A model generated the notes under the pieces. It saw nothing but the letters and a program-made list of their open reading frames with translations, made no database searches and was not told where the DNA came from. The position numbers and the translations under genes are program-made. Shown here one piece after another: positions 53,730 through 63,294 of a stretch of DNA of 64,000 nt. The DNA lies in contig VGQC01000002.1 of NCBI GenBank assembly GCA_016882385.1, forward strand, positions 1 to 64,000, written 5' to 3'. This stretch comes from Cyanobacteria bacterium M_DeepCast_100m_m1_067 (GTDB lineage Bacteria; Cyanobacteriota; Cyanobacteriia; PCC-6307; Cyanobiaceae). Numbering within the stretch: position 1 is the first letter of the stretch; the number at the start of each line of letters is the position of its first letter.

Positions 53730-55279
53730 GGCTGGGCCGGGAGTAGACAGGCCAAGGCCTTCAACATGCCGCGGGCCTTGTTGAGGGTTTCCTGGTATTC
53801 GGCTTCGGGCTTGGAATCGGCCACCACGCCGGCGCCGGCCTGCACCTGCACCCGCCAGCCCCCCTCGGGATCGGGCAGCACCACCATGGTGCGGATGGTG
53901 ATGGCGGTGTTGAGGGCGCCGGCCAGATCGACGCCGCCATACACCCCGGAATAGGGGCCGCGGGCATCCGGCTCCAGGGCATGGATCAGCTGCATGGCGC
54001 GGATCTTGGGAGCGCCGCTCACCGTGCCGGCAGGGAACGAGGCCATCAGCAGGTCCCACACCGTTTGCCCCTCCGCCAGCAGCCCCTCCACCTGGCTGAC
54101 GATGTGCATCACGTGGGAATAGCGCTCGATCACCATCAGGTCGCTCACCTTCACGCTGCCGGGCTGGCAGACGCGGCCCAGGTCGTTGCGGCCCAGATCC
54201 ACCAGCATCACGTGCTCGGCCCGTTCCTTGGGATCGGCCAGCAGGTCGGCCTCCAAGGCGAGGTCTTCGGTCTCATCGGCGCCGCGCGGGCGGGTGCCGG
54301 CGATCGGCCGCAGGGAGGCTTTGACGGCCCCATTTGCGGTGGGTTCGGCCTTCACCATCACTTCGGGGCTCGAGCCGATCAGGTACCAGCCGCCGAAGTT
54401 GAAGAACGCCATGTAGGGCGACGGGTTCACCATCCGCAGGCTGCGGTAAAGCTCGAACGGATCGCTCTCGATGCGGGTTTCCAGCCGCTGACTCAGCACC
54501 AGCTGAAAGACGTCGCCCGCTTCGATGTGCTCTGCGCCACGGTGCACGGCGGCTTCGAAAGCGGCCTGGCCCACGTTGCTGCGCGTGGTGAGGTCGCTGG
54601 CGATTTCACGGGCGCTGGCGTCATGCCAGCGCAGGGGGGTGACGCTGTCCGGCAGGGGCCCATGCATGCGCTCCTCCAGGGTGGCGATGCGGGCGGTGGC
54701 GGCGGCGTAGGCGGCCTGAGGATCCTGGCCGCTGCTCAGGTCGGCATAGGCCACGGCCGTGATCTGGCGCTTCACCTGGTCGAACACCAGCAGGCTGTCG
54801 GCCAGCATCCAGCAGCCATCCGGCGGAGCACCCTCCGGGGCTTGGTGCACCGGCACGCTCGGCTCGATCCAGCGGATCAGCTCATAGCCCCAGAAGCCGA
54901 ACAGCTGCCCCACCGGCGGCAACCCCGGGATCGGGGCGCTGGTGAGGGGCTCCAGGCACTGGCGCAGCAGGGTGAAGGGGTTGCCCTGCAACGGCTCACA
55001 GCGGCCGTCGCGCCAGCGGCGCTCCGAGCGATCCCCGCGGCTGGTGAGGGTCCAGAGGGGGTCGCTGACCACGAAGCTCCAGCGGCCGATTTGCTCACCC
55101 CCCTCCACCGACTCCAGCAACACGCCGTGGTCGTGGCTGGCGCCCACCTTCAGCCAGGTGGTGAGTGGCGTTTCCAGGTCGGCGGGCCAGCGCTTCCACA
55201 GGGGAATGAAGCTGTTGCCAGCCGCCGCCGCCTCGAGGAACGCCTGCTTGGCAAGGCCATCGCGATCGGGGCTGGGCAT
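53726..55279 (-). CDS. trpE: Anthranilate synthase component I
   Basis: AFFNFGGWYLIGSSPEVMVKAE; RPIAGTRPRGADETEDLALEADLLADPKERAEHVMLVDLGRNDLG; start trimmed to MPSPDRD. Confidence 0.95.
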   Translation of the reverse strand: MPSPDRDGLAKQAFLEAAAAGNSFIPLWKRWPADLETPLTTWLKVGASHDHGVLLESVEGGEQIGRWSFVVSDPLWTLTSRGDRSERRWRDGRCEPLQGNPFTLLRQCLEPLTSAPIPGLPPVGQLFGFWGYELIRWIEPSVPVHQAPEGAPPDGCWMLADSLLVFDQVKRQITAVAYADLSSGQDPQAAYAAATARIATLEERMHGPLPDSVTPLRWHDASAREIASDLTTRSNVGQAAFEAAVHRGAEHIEAGDVFQLVLSQRLETRIESDPFELYRSLRMVNPSPYMAFFNFGGWYLIGSSPEVMVKAEPTANGAVKASLRPIAGTRPRGADETEDLALEADLLADPKERAEHVMLVDLGRNDLGRVCQPGSVKVSDLMVIERYSHVMHIVSQVEGLLAEGQTVWDLLMASFPAGTVSGAPKIRAMQLIHALEPDARGPYSGVYGGVDLAGALNTAITIRTMVVLPDPEGGWRVQVQAGAGVVADSKPEAEYQETLNKARGMLKALACLLPAQP

Positions 55280-55292
55280 CGGGCGGGCAGGC

Positions 55293-55317
55293 AAAAAAAA
55301 CGGGGCGCCTGGCCCCG
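55293..55317 (-). terminator. Rho-independent terminator of psaD
   Basis: Minus strand CGGGGC-caggc-GCCCCGTTTTTTTT. Confidence 0.85.
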
Positions 55318-55343
55318 CCTTTATAGGAGCTGATCGGCGCAGC

Positions 55344-55775
55344 TCAGGCGTCGAAGGTGTTCATGCCCGTGAACTTGAGGTTGGCGGGATTGGGGTTGGC
55401 ACCGATCCGGCGGGGGTTATGCCCCACCATGGCGCGGCCTTCGTTCACCTTCTCGGGGAAGACGCCGTCTTTGGGGTGCAGGAACTCGGTGTCGCCGCCG
55501 GGGAAAATCCGGTAGATCTTGTAGTCCTCGATCCGGGGCTTGAACTTGGTGCGCAGCTGGGTGCCGAGCGCCAGGCACTGCTCCTTGCGGGCGAAGTACA
55601 TCAGGTTTTCGCCCGCGTTCATGTGGGCGGCGCCACCGGTGGGCAGCTCAAACACCTGTTCCTTGGGGCTGGTCCAGGTGATGGCGTATTTCTCCTCGGT
55701 CTCGGCGGAGTTCAGCAGGCCGCCGGTGCTGCCGATGTACTTCGGGAGTTGACCGCTGAGCGCCGTAGCTGCCAT
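55344..55775 (-). CDS. psaD: Photosystem I reaction center subunit II
   Basis: [66 protein letters not shown]. Confidence 0.98.
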   Translation of the reverse strand: MAATALSGQLPKYIGSTGGLLNSAETEEKYAITWTSPKEQVFELPTGGAAHMNAGENLMYFARKEQCLALGTQLRTKFKPRIEDYKIYRIFPGGDTEFLHPKDGVFPEKVNEGRAMVGHNPRRIGANPNPANLKFTGMNTFDA

Positions 55776-55881
55776 GGCTTTGGATCGTTTCAGCCGGAAG
55801 CTAGCACCGTGTTTTTAGCCCCATCCCGGCTTCTGCTGCAGTCTTCACACCCGTCAACAAACGGCGTCTCCCGTCGGATCC

Positions 55882-57249
55882 TCAGCACACGGGAAAGAAC
55901 ACGGTGAGGCCGCTGCCGCTGCGTTCCGTCAGGCGGCCGCCGAGGCGATGGAACAGCCGCTGCGTGGCCTGGCGGCTGAGCTGCAGGCTGCCGGTGGCGG
56001 GGTTCCAGCTCAGCACCGGACCCACCAACTCCCGCTGTTCATCGTCTTCTGCGGCGGCGCTCTCCTCCGGGCGGTGGCCCTCGCTGCTGAGTTGCAGCTT
56101 CAGCCGTGAGCCCGCTGGCAGCAGGCTCACGGTGACGCGGCTGCCGCTGGGCAGGCCGCGGCTGAACCGATCGATCAGGCCGCCCAGCGTGGTTTCCAGG
56201 CGGGCCGGATCGCTCAGCACCGGCGATAGGCCGTCGGCGATCTCCAGCGCCAGCTCCAGGCCCCGGCGGGCCAGCTGCCGCTGCCACAGCTCCTGGTGTT
56301 GGCGCAGCACCTGGCTGAGGTCGGTGCGGGCCAGGGCGTGATTCTCGAGGGGGGTCTCGCCGCCCGGTTGGCGCTGCAGTTCAGCCGCCAGAAAGATCAA
56401 CCCAAATCGGTCAATCTGCTCGCTGCATTCGCCGTCGATCTGCTCCAGGCGCTGGCGCACCACGGGTGAGAGATCACCGCGCCGCAGCAAAGAGCGGATC
56501 AGGGTGCGAATCGTGGCCAGCGGCGTGCGCACCTCGTGGGTGAGGGCCTCCAGCAGGGCCAGTTCGCTGCTGATGGCCCGGGGGGTGTCGCCGCCGGGGC
56601 TATCCCGGCCTGTGCCGCCGTGCACCAGGGGTTGCAGGGTGAGGCTGGGGGCCATCGCGGCCAGCCGTTCGCCCATCCGCGGCCAGAACCGAAGCCCCAG
56701 CTGGTCGTCGCTGCGCAGGGGGCCCAGCCGTTGCAGGGCGCTGCGCAGGGCTGATGAGGCTTCCGGGTCGCGGGCCAGCAGCCGTTCGTGGATCAGCCGC
56801 AGTGCTTCCGAAAGCGCTGCCGGGTCGAAGCGCACGATCAGGCGCCGGCCTTCGGGCGGGCCATCCAGGCAGAGCGCCACCTGCAGCTGGGGGGTGATCA
56901 CCAGCAGCAGTGGATCGGTGCCGTCCTCCTCCTCCAGCACCAGCCGCTGGAAGCCACCCGTGCTGGCTGCCCTGCCCGTTCCGGGCAGCAGTGGTGCGGA
57001 GCCGGGTAGCAAGTCGTCCAGTTCGCGCGGGGCCCACACCCAGCCCTGGAGCTGCTGCACGAGGGCCGGTTCGTAGAGCGCGGGCAGGGGGGCGGCCAGC
57101 CACAGTCCGTCGAGGGGCTGGCTGTGCAGCAGGAAATCGTCCTGCAGGGTGGCCAAGGCTGCCCACCACTGGCGCCGCACGGTGTCTTCGCTGCCGCCAC
57201 CCGCCGGCACGCCCTCGGCGAGGCAGCGTCGCAGGTCGGCCAGGCTCAC
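55882..57249 (-). CDS. Sensor histidine kinase-like protein, apparently degenerate ATPase domain (GTG start)
   Basis: H-box LLEALTHEVRTPLATIRTLIRSLLRRGDLS; N/G boxes not recognisable. Confidence 0.8.
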   Translation of the reverse strand: MSLADLRRCLAEGVPAGGGSEDTVRRQWWAALATLQDDFLLHSQPLDGLWLAAPLPALYEPALVQQLQGWVWAPRELDDLLPGSAPLLPGTGRAASTGGFQRLVLEEEDGTDPLLLVITPQLQVALCLDGPPEGRRLIVRFDPAALSEALRLIHERLLARDPEASSALRSALQRLGPLRSDDQLGLRFWPRMGERLAAMAPSLTLQPLVHGGTGRDSPGGDTPRAISSELALLEALTHEVRTPLATIRTLIRSLLRRGDLSPVVRQRLEQIDGECSEQIDRFGLIFLAAELQRQPGGETPLENHALARTDLSQVLRQHQELWQRQLARRGLELALEIADGLSPVLSDPARLETTLGGLIDRFSRGLPSGSRVTVSLLPAGSRLKLQLSSEGHRPEESAAAEDDEQRELVGPVLSWNPATGSLQLSRQATQRLFHRLGGRLTERSGSGLTVFFPVC

Positions 57250-58523
57250 CAGCGCCCCTGGGAGATGCGGCCCCGGCGTGCCACGGAGGCACACAGGCCA
57301 AGGGAGATGAAGTTGACGAGCATGGCGGAACGTCCGTAGCTGAGCCAGGGCAACGGGATGCCGGTGATCGGTCCCAGGCCGATCGTCATGTTGATGTTGA
57401 TGACCACCTGAAACATCAGCATCGCGCCGATTCCCACCACGACCAGCGCTTCGTAGTCCGTGCGGGCCCGTCCGGCGATCCGCAGCAGGCGCCACATCAG
57501 CAGCACAAACCCAGCCACCACCAGCACTGAGCCAAGAAAGCCGGTTTCCTCGCCGAGGGCGCTGAAGATGAAATCGGTGTGCTGCTCGGGGATGAAGCGC
57601 AGCTTGGTGAGGGAGCCATTCATCAGCCCCGTGCCCCAGATCTGGCCCGAGCCGATGCCCACGGTGCTCTGCAGAAGGTGGTAGCCGCCACCGAGGGGAT
57701 CCTGGGCAGGATCAAGAAACAGGGTGAGGCGAGCCCGTTGGTGGGGCCGCAGCCCGTGTTCCCACAGCCACGGGGTCGCCACCGCGAACACCCCTTGCAC
57801 CGCCAGGCTGATGGCCAGGGCCACCCGTTTCCAGGGCAGGCTCTTCCAGGCCAGCCAGCCCATCAGCGGAATCCAGCCCAGCAGAAGCCAGGGCAGGGTG
57901 CCGGCCACGATGGCCGCCACCAGGGGAGAGAGCAGCAGGATCAACCAGGCCCCGGGCATCCCGGCCCAGAACAGCATCACCAGCAGCACGGCTCCAAACA
58001 CCAGAGAGCTGCCCAGGTCGGGCTGCACGAACACCAGCAGCCACGGCACACTAATGAGACCAACGGGCCGCACCAGATCGACCGGTCGATCCACCGGGTG
58101 CCTTGCCAACACGCCGGCCAGCAGCAGGATGGCACCCACCTTGGCGAATTCCGAAGGCTGAACGTAGAAGCCACCAATGTTGATCCAGCTCTGGGCCCCT
58201 AGGGCGCTGGTGCCCACGATCCGCACGGCGATGAGGCTGGCCACCATGGCGCCGTAGATCGGCCATTTCCAGGGGATCAGGCGCTCCAGTGGCAGTCGCG
58301 CCAGCAGCAGGGCCACCACCATGCCCACCGCAGCCGTCACCCAGTGCTGGTACCAATCGGCGTAATCCGCCTGGCGCTGGGTGCTGGCGATCAGGATCCC
58401 AGCCAGCGCCACCATGGCCAAGGGGATCCCCCAGAGGATCAGGTCGACCTCGGCCAGAGGGCTCTTCTTCCGACCCTGGCCGCTGAAGAATCGATTTTTT
58501 CGCCGTCCCCACTGGCCCAGCAT
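57246..58523 (-). CDS. rodA: Rod shape-determining protein RodA (SEDS family)
   Basis: QPSEFAKVGAILLLAGVLARHP...LVFVQPDLGSSLVFGAVLLVMLFWAG...GIPLPWLSYGRSAMLVNF. Confidence 0.93.
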   Translation of the reverse strand: MLGQWGRRKNRFFSGQGRKKSPLAEVDLILWGIPLAMVALAGILIASTQRQADYADWYQHWVTAAVGMVVALLLARLPLERLIPWKWPIYGAMVASLIAVRIVGTSALGAQSWINIGGFYVQPSEFAKVGAILLLAGVLARHPVDRPVDLVRPVGLISVPWLLVFVQPDLGSSLVFGAVLLVMLFWAGMPGAWLILLLSPLVAAIVAGTLPWLLLGWIPLMGWLAWKSLPWKRVALAISLAVQGVFAVATPWLWEHGLRPHQRARLTLFLDPAQDPLGGGYHLLQSTVGIGSGQIWGTGLMNGSLTKLRFIPEQHTDFIFSALGEETGFLGSVLVVAGFVLLMWRLLRIAGRARTDYEALVVVGIGAMLMFQVVININMTIGLGPITGIPLPWLSYGRSAMLVNFISLGLCASVARRGRISQGRW

Positions 58524-58528
58524 CGGAG

Positions 58529-59620
58529 TCAGGCTGGCACCAGGTGGGTGGCTCCGATGCGCTGGGCCAGGCCCAGGAAGGCTTGGGCGCTGGCCGAGTC
58601 GGGATGGCTGAGCACCACGGGACGGCCGCTATCGCCGCCTTCCCTCACCGGCATCTCCAGGGGCAATTCGGCCAGCAGGGGGACGCCGGCTTCTTCCGCC
58701 AGGCGGGCCCCGCCGCCGCTGCCAAACAGGGCATAGCGCTTGTCGGGAGCATCCGGCGGAATGAAGACGCTCATGTTTTCGACCACGCCCAGCACGGTCA
58801 CCCCCATCTGCAGGAACATCGCCAGGCCGCGCCGGGCATCGGCGAGGGACACCTGCTGCGGGGTGGTGACGATGATCGCCCCGGCCATCGGCACGGCCTG
58901 GGCGATGGTGAGCTGGGCGTCACCGGTGCCGGGCGGCAGATCCACGATCAGCACATCCCGCTCGCCCCACTCCACTTGATAGAGGAATTGGCGAATGATG
59001 CCGTTGAGCATCGGACCCCGCCAGATCACCGGTTGGTTGTCCTGGATCAGGAGTCCCATCGACACCATGGCGATTCCACAGGTCTCGATGGGGGTGAGCA
59101 CCTGATGGGCACCTTCGCCGCGCACCTCAGGGGTGCGGTCAGCCACTCCCAGCATGGTTGGGGCGTTGGGGCCGTAGATGTCGGCATCCAGCAGGCCAAC
59201 CCTCAGTCCGGAGGCGGCCAAGGCGCAGGCCAGGTTGACGGCAACCGTGCTCTTGCCCACGCCGCCCTTGCCGCTGCTGACGGCGATCACCTGGCGCACG
59301 CCCGGGATGGCCTGGCGTTCGGGTACTTGTCCCTGGCCGCCCGCGCCATGGCCGGCCGCCCCGATCGGGGCGGCGCCGGCTGGTTGGGCCAGTTCGATCT
59401 GCACGTCGTTCACCCCGTCGAGGGCAAGCAGGGCGGCCCGGGCCTCGGCGGCGATGCGGTCGCGCTGGCTCTGGGCAAAGCCGGGTAGGGCGAGCCGGAA
59501 CACGGCTCGACCGCCTTCCAGCCGGGGCTCCTGAATCCAGCCCAGCTCCATCAGGCTGCGCCCGCTGCCCGCATCCTGGACGGCGTTGAGGGCGGCAAGG
59601 GCCTGCTCCACAGAAGCCAT
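58529..59620 (-). CDS. mrp: Mrp/ApbC-family P-loop iron-sulfur carrier protein
   Basis: VRQVIAVSSGKGGVGKSTVAVNLACALAASGLRVGLLDADIYGPNAPTMLG; lacks the CxxC seen in many Mrp. Confidence 0.92.
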   Translation of the reverse strand: MASVEQALAALNAVQDAGSGRSLMELGWIQEPRLEGGRAVFRLALPGFAQSQRDRIAAEARAALLALDGVNDVQIELAQPAGAAPIGAAGHGAGGQGQVPERQAIPGVRQVIAVSSGKGGVGKSTVAVNLACALAASGLRVGLLDADIYGPNAPTMLGVADRTPEVRGEGAHQVLTPIETCGIAMVSMGLLIQDNQPVIWRGPMLNGIIRQFLYQVEWGERDVLIVDLPPGTGDAQLTIAQAVPMAGAIIVTTPQQVSLADARRGLAMFLQMGVTVLGVVENMSVFIPPDAPDKRYALFGSGGGARLAEEAGVPLLAELPLEMPVREGGDSGRPVVLSHPDSASAQAFLGLAQRIGATHLVPA

Positions 59621-59752
59621 CGGGATTGCGAACAAGGCCCGCGATCCTAGGGGCCATGGCCGAAGCCATGACAGACCCTCTCGAATACTTGTGTGGGTGG
59701 GGGGTGGCCTGAAAGGGTGAGACCTTTCTGGCGCTCTTTCGGCGCACTGTCG

Positions 59753-60856
59753 ATGCTCAAGGCCCTGCTGGCGCGTGGCAAAAACAAGCTGGTCGGACGG
59801 GCCTCGAAGCCCCAGGGGCAGGAGCTGGCCCTGGAGGCGCCGCCGGCCGATTCGCGCCAGCGAGCCAAGGCCCTGCTCATGGGCCTGCAGGACTCCATCT
59901 GCGCCGGTCTGGAGCAATTCGATGGCGTGGGCCGTTTTGAGGAGGAGAGCTGGGTGCGCCCCGAGGGCGGCGGCGGCCGCTCACGGGTGATCAAGCAGGG
60001 CCGCGTGTTCGAGCAGGGCGGCGTGAACTTTTCCGAGGTGGAGGGCTCCGAGCTGCCCCCCTCAATTCTGAGCCAGCGGCCCGAGGCCAAGGGCCACCGC
60101 TGGTTTGCCACCGGCACCTCGATGGTGCTGCACCCCCGCAACCCCTACATCCCCACCGTTCACCTCAACTACCGCTATTTCGAGGCGGGCCCGGTGTGGT
60201 GGTTCGGTGGCGGCGCCGACCTCACCCCGTACTACCCCTTCCTGGAGGACGCCCAACATTTCCACCGCACCCTCAAGGGGGCCTGCGACAGCGTGAACCC
60301 CGCCTATTACCAGGTGTTCAAGCCCTGGTGCGATGACTACTTCTTCCTGAAGCACCGCGGCGAGACCCGTGGTGTGGGCGGCATCTTCTACGACTACCAG
60401 GATCCACGCGGCGTGCTCTACAAGGGCCAGGACCCGAGTGGTCCGGCCGCGGCCGCCAGCCAGGCCGTTGGTGCGTTGAGCCAGAGCTGGGAGCAGCTGT
60501 TCCAGCTGGCGTCCGCCTGCGGCAATGCCTTCCTGCCGAGCTATGTGCCCATCGCCGAGAAGCGCCAGTTCACTCCCTTCGGCACCCGCGAGCGCGACTT
60601 CCAGCTCTACCGCCGTGGCCGCTATGTGGAGTTCAACCTGGTGTTCGACCGGGGCACGATCTTCGGCTTGCAGACCAATGGCCGCACCGAGTCGATTTTG
60701 ATGTCGCTACCGCCGCTGGTGCGCTGGGAATACGGCTATCAGCCAGAACCTGGCAGCCGCGAGGCCCTGCTCACCGACCTGTTCACTCGCCCCCAGAATT
60801 GGTTGGAGGACGGCTCGCTTGTGGGGCGCTGCGCCCCCCATCAGGCGGTGAATTGA
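59753..60856 (+). CDS. hemF: Oxygen-dependent coproporphyrinogen III oxidase
   Basis: [10 protein letters not shown]...[43 protein letters not shown]. Confidence 0.96.
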   Translation: MLKALLARGKNKLVGRASKPQGQELALEAPPADSRQRAKALLMGLQDSICAGLEQFDGVGRFEEESWVRPEGGGGRSRVIKQGRVFEQGGVNFSEVEGSELPPSILSQRPEAKGHRWFATGTSMVLHPRNPYIPTVHLNYRYFEAGPVWWFGGGADLTPYYPFLEDAQHFHRTLKGACDSVNPAYYQVFKPWCDDYFFLKHRGETRGVGGIFYDYQDPRGVLYKGQDPSGPAAAASQAVGALSQSWEQLFQLASACGNAFLPSYVPIAEKRQFTPFGTRERDFQLYRRGRYVEFNLVFDRGTIFGLQTNGRTESILMSLPPLVRWEYGYQPEPGSREALLTDLFTRPQNWLEDGSLVGRCAPHQAVN

Positions 60857-61628
60857 TCGCCACACCTGCTGGCTCCTGAGCCAAACCCGCCGGCTCAAGG
60901 CCCTGCTGCAGCGCACTCACCACCCGCTCGGCAATCGCAGCGATCGCCGCATCGCGGCTACCGGGATTGCGCAGGGCCGCCTCCAGACGGCCCTCCAGCT
61001 TGCCGATCTCCAGGATGGCAATCCCACGTCTGGGGGCCCCGAGGCCCTGGCGGTAGAGGAGGGGGTAGGGGCCAAAAGCGTGCGCCAGGCTCTCGTCGAG
61101 GCGGCTGGGTGGGCGATGCAGCGGAGGGATCAGGCCCGATCCCACCCCGTCGGGGCCGTAGGCGTCGTAGTGAATCTCCAGGGCGTAGCCGCCTGCTTCG
61201 GCATGGGCCTTGCCCACGCTCCAGTTGGTGCGGGGGTCATCGCCGTCGGCGATCGTGCGCACGGGCGGGTCGTAGAAGCGGATCGCCAGGCCGCGCTGCT
61301 GCCCAAGGGCCACCACTGCCTTGGCGGTGAGCAGGTTCCAGTAGAGCTCGTCGCGGATGCCGCGCTGCATCGGGGGGGCCCCTGCCAGATCCACTGCGGC
61401 GCCAGCCGTACCAGCCCCGCCGATGCCTTGGGAATCGGCATGGCCAGCCAGTACCAGGATTTCGGTGCGGCTGGGCAAGGGGACTTGGCCTACCCAGTTT
61501 TTGCTCAGCCGGCTGCGGGGGCCCGTCAGAGGATCCGGGTTGGCCAGCAGCGGGGCCTGGGCCGCGGCGGCGGCGCCCAGGGTGAGGGCCCCGAGCAAGA
61601 CGGCACCAAGCCAACGACGTCGATCCAT
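60783..61628 (-). CDS. Secreted N-acetylmuramoyl-L-alanine amidase-like protein
   Basis: Signal peptide [38 protein letters not shown]...[11 protein letters not shown]. Confidence 0.6.
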   Translation of the reverse strand: MDRRRWLGAVLLGALTLGAAAAAQAPLLANPDPLTGPRSRLSKNWVGQVPLPSRTEILVLAGHADSQGIGGAGTAGAAVDLAGAPPMQRGIRDELYWNLLTAKAVVALGQQRGLAIRFYDPPVRTIADGDDPRTNWSVGKAHAEAGGYALEIHYDAYGPDGVGSGLIPPLHRPPSRLDESLAHAFGPYPLLYRQGLGAPRRGIAILEIGKLEGRLEAALRNPGSRDAAIAAIAERVVSALQQGLEPAGLAQEPAGVAINSPPDGGRSAPQASRPPTNSGGE

Positions 61629-61647
61629 GGCAGGGCTGGTGGAAGGG

Positions 61648-62199
61648 CTAGATGGGGGAGCTGAGCAGCTTGCCGTCGCTGAACAGGCCCAGCTGGGGGC
61701 CGAGTTCCAGCTCGAGGGCGATCAGCTCGTCGCGGTGGGCCCGCAGCCGCAGGGCACTGCCGGTGGCGCTGTCGTGGCTGATCAGGCGCAGCTCCAGGGT
61801 TTCGGCCCGCATCGCCCGGTTGCGGTAGATCAGACCCGCCGCAGGGCCCAGCAGCGCCAGCAACAGGGGCCACCAACCGAGCTGGGGCAGCAGTTGCCTC
61901 AGCACCAGCCCTAGGCAGGCGGCCCCTACGGCCCCGAGCACTGACAGCAGCACGGCCAGCCAGGGACTGGCGGCGACTTCGGCGCGGAAGCGCAGGTGAC
62001 GCCGCTCCGGATCACTCGATTCGGTCTGCCAGCCGCGCTGCTGCAGCCACTCGGTAAGCCGGGTCAGTACCTCCAGCGGCGGCCGCGACGAGCGCACGTC
62101 CACCACGGTGGTGCGGTCTTTGCTGGCGGCCCGCAAAAAGAACACCAGGCCGATGGCCAGGAGCAAGGTGAGCAGCAGGGTGGAGCCGAGGTTGGCCAT
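61648..62199 (-). CDS. Membrane protein resembling cofactor assembly of complex C subunit B (CCB family)
   Basis: MANLGSTLLLTLLLAIGLVFFLRAASKDRTTVVDVRSSRPPLEVLTRLTEWLQQRGWQ. Confidence 0.65.
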   Translation of the reverse strand: MANLGSTLLLTLLLAIGLVFFLRAASKDRTTVVDVRSSRPPLEVLTRLTEWLQQRGWQTESSDPERRHLRFRAEVAASPWLAVLLSVLGAVGAACLGLVLRQLLPQLGWWPLLLALLGPAAGLIYRNRAMRAETLELRLISHDSATGSALRLRAHRDELIALELELGPQLGLFSDGKLLSSPI

Positions 62200-62267
62200 C
62201 GCTCCATTGTGCCGCCGGCCCGGCGAGCCGTGGCTTGCCAGCATGGGGACGCACTTGCCCCCTCTGC

Positions 62268-62945
62268 ATGGCCGCCCCGTCCGCTCCCAGCAACTTGCCG
62301 GCACCCGCCCGCTTCGCCGTCTTCGACGCTGACCTCGACGCGGAGTGGGCCTCCCTGTATGCCGGCGCGCGGGCCCTGGCGGTGGACACCGAAGCCATGG
62401 GCCTGATCCACGGCCGTGATCGCCTCTGCCTGGTGCAGATCTGCGACGACCACGACAACGTGTGCTGCATCCGTCTGGCCAGGGGCCAGAGCGAGGCGCC
62501 CCGGCTCCAGGCGCTGATGGAAAACCCGGCGATCGAGAAGGTGTTCCACTTCGCTCGCTTCGATGTGGCCGCCCTGGCCGAAAACCTCGGCATCACGGTG
62601 GCACCGATTTTCTGCACCAAAGTGGCGAGTCGTCTGGGTCGCACCTACAGCCCCCGCCACGGCCTCAAGGAGGTGGTGCAGGAGCTGGTGGGCGTGGAGC
62701 TCGACAAGCAGGCCCAGAGCTCCGACTGGGGCCGGGTTGAAGATCTTTCCGACGTCCAGTTGGCCTATGCCGCCGGGGATGTGCGCTACCTGCTGCCGGC
62801 CCGGGACCGGCTGGAAACCATGCTCAAGCGCGAGGAGCGTTGGGAGCTGGCCCAGCGCTGCTTCGGCTGTCTTCCGGTGTTCGCCGACCTCGATCGCCAG
62901 CGCTTCCACCTGCTGTTCGAGCACTCCACAGGCGGCAACCGCTGA
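62268..62945 (+). CDS. RNase D-like 3'-5' exonuclease (DnaQ/DEDD fold)
   Basis: ALAVDTEAMGLIHGRDRLCLVQICD; KVFHFARFDVAALAENLG; VQLAYAAGDVRYLLPARDRLETML. Confidence 0.92.
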   Translation: MAAPSAPSNLPAPARFAVFDADLDAEWASLYAGARALAVDTEAMGLIHGRDRLCLVQICDDHDNVCCIRLARGQSEAPRLQALMENPAIEKVFHFARFDVAALAENLGITVAPIFCTKVASRLGRTYSPRHGLKEVVQELVGVELDKQAQSSDWGRVEDLSDVQLAYAAGDVRYLLPARDRLETMLKREERWELAQRCFGCLPVFADLDRQRFHLLFEHSTGGNR

Positions 62946-63007
62946 GAGTGACTGGGCGAGATCAACCCGGCGGGGCGTCAGTCTTCGACGATTCAGTTTT
63001 CGACGAT

Positions 63008-63265
63008 TCAGTCTTCAACCATGAAGTTCTCGTCGTTGCCCACCGCCTCCAGCAGGGAGGTGAGTAGCTCGTGGTGGTTGGTGCCGTTGCCGAGGGCGTC
63101 GACCAGCATCTGCTCGGCCAGGGCCAGTTTGTCGGCGCTCTCCCGCAGCCCTTGCTGGGAAGCTTTCACATCCACCTTGCGGCGGGCGGCCGCCAGGCTG
63201 ATGCCCAACTGGCTGGCCAACTTGCCGCAGGCGGCGTTGTAGGCCCGATCGGGAATGCCGGCCAT
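63008..63265 (-). CDS. Conserved hypothetical protein, 85 aa
   Basis: MAGIPDRAYNAACGKLASQLGISLAAARRKVDVKASQQGLRESADKLALAEQMLVDALG. Confidence 0.7.
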   Translation of the reverse strand: MAGIPDRAYNAACGKLASQLGISLAAARRKVDVKASQQGLRESADKLALAEQMLVDALGNGTNHHELLTSLLEAVGNDENFMVED

Positions 63266-63294
63266 GGGCGGCGCAAGCGCAGGGGATGGCCGCA

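Noticed and set aside
53981-55333. 450-aa plus ORF antisense to trpE
   Set aside because: Antisense artefact; TrpE is clearly encoded on the minus strand.
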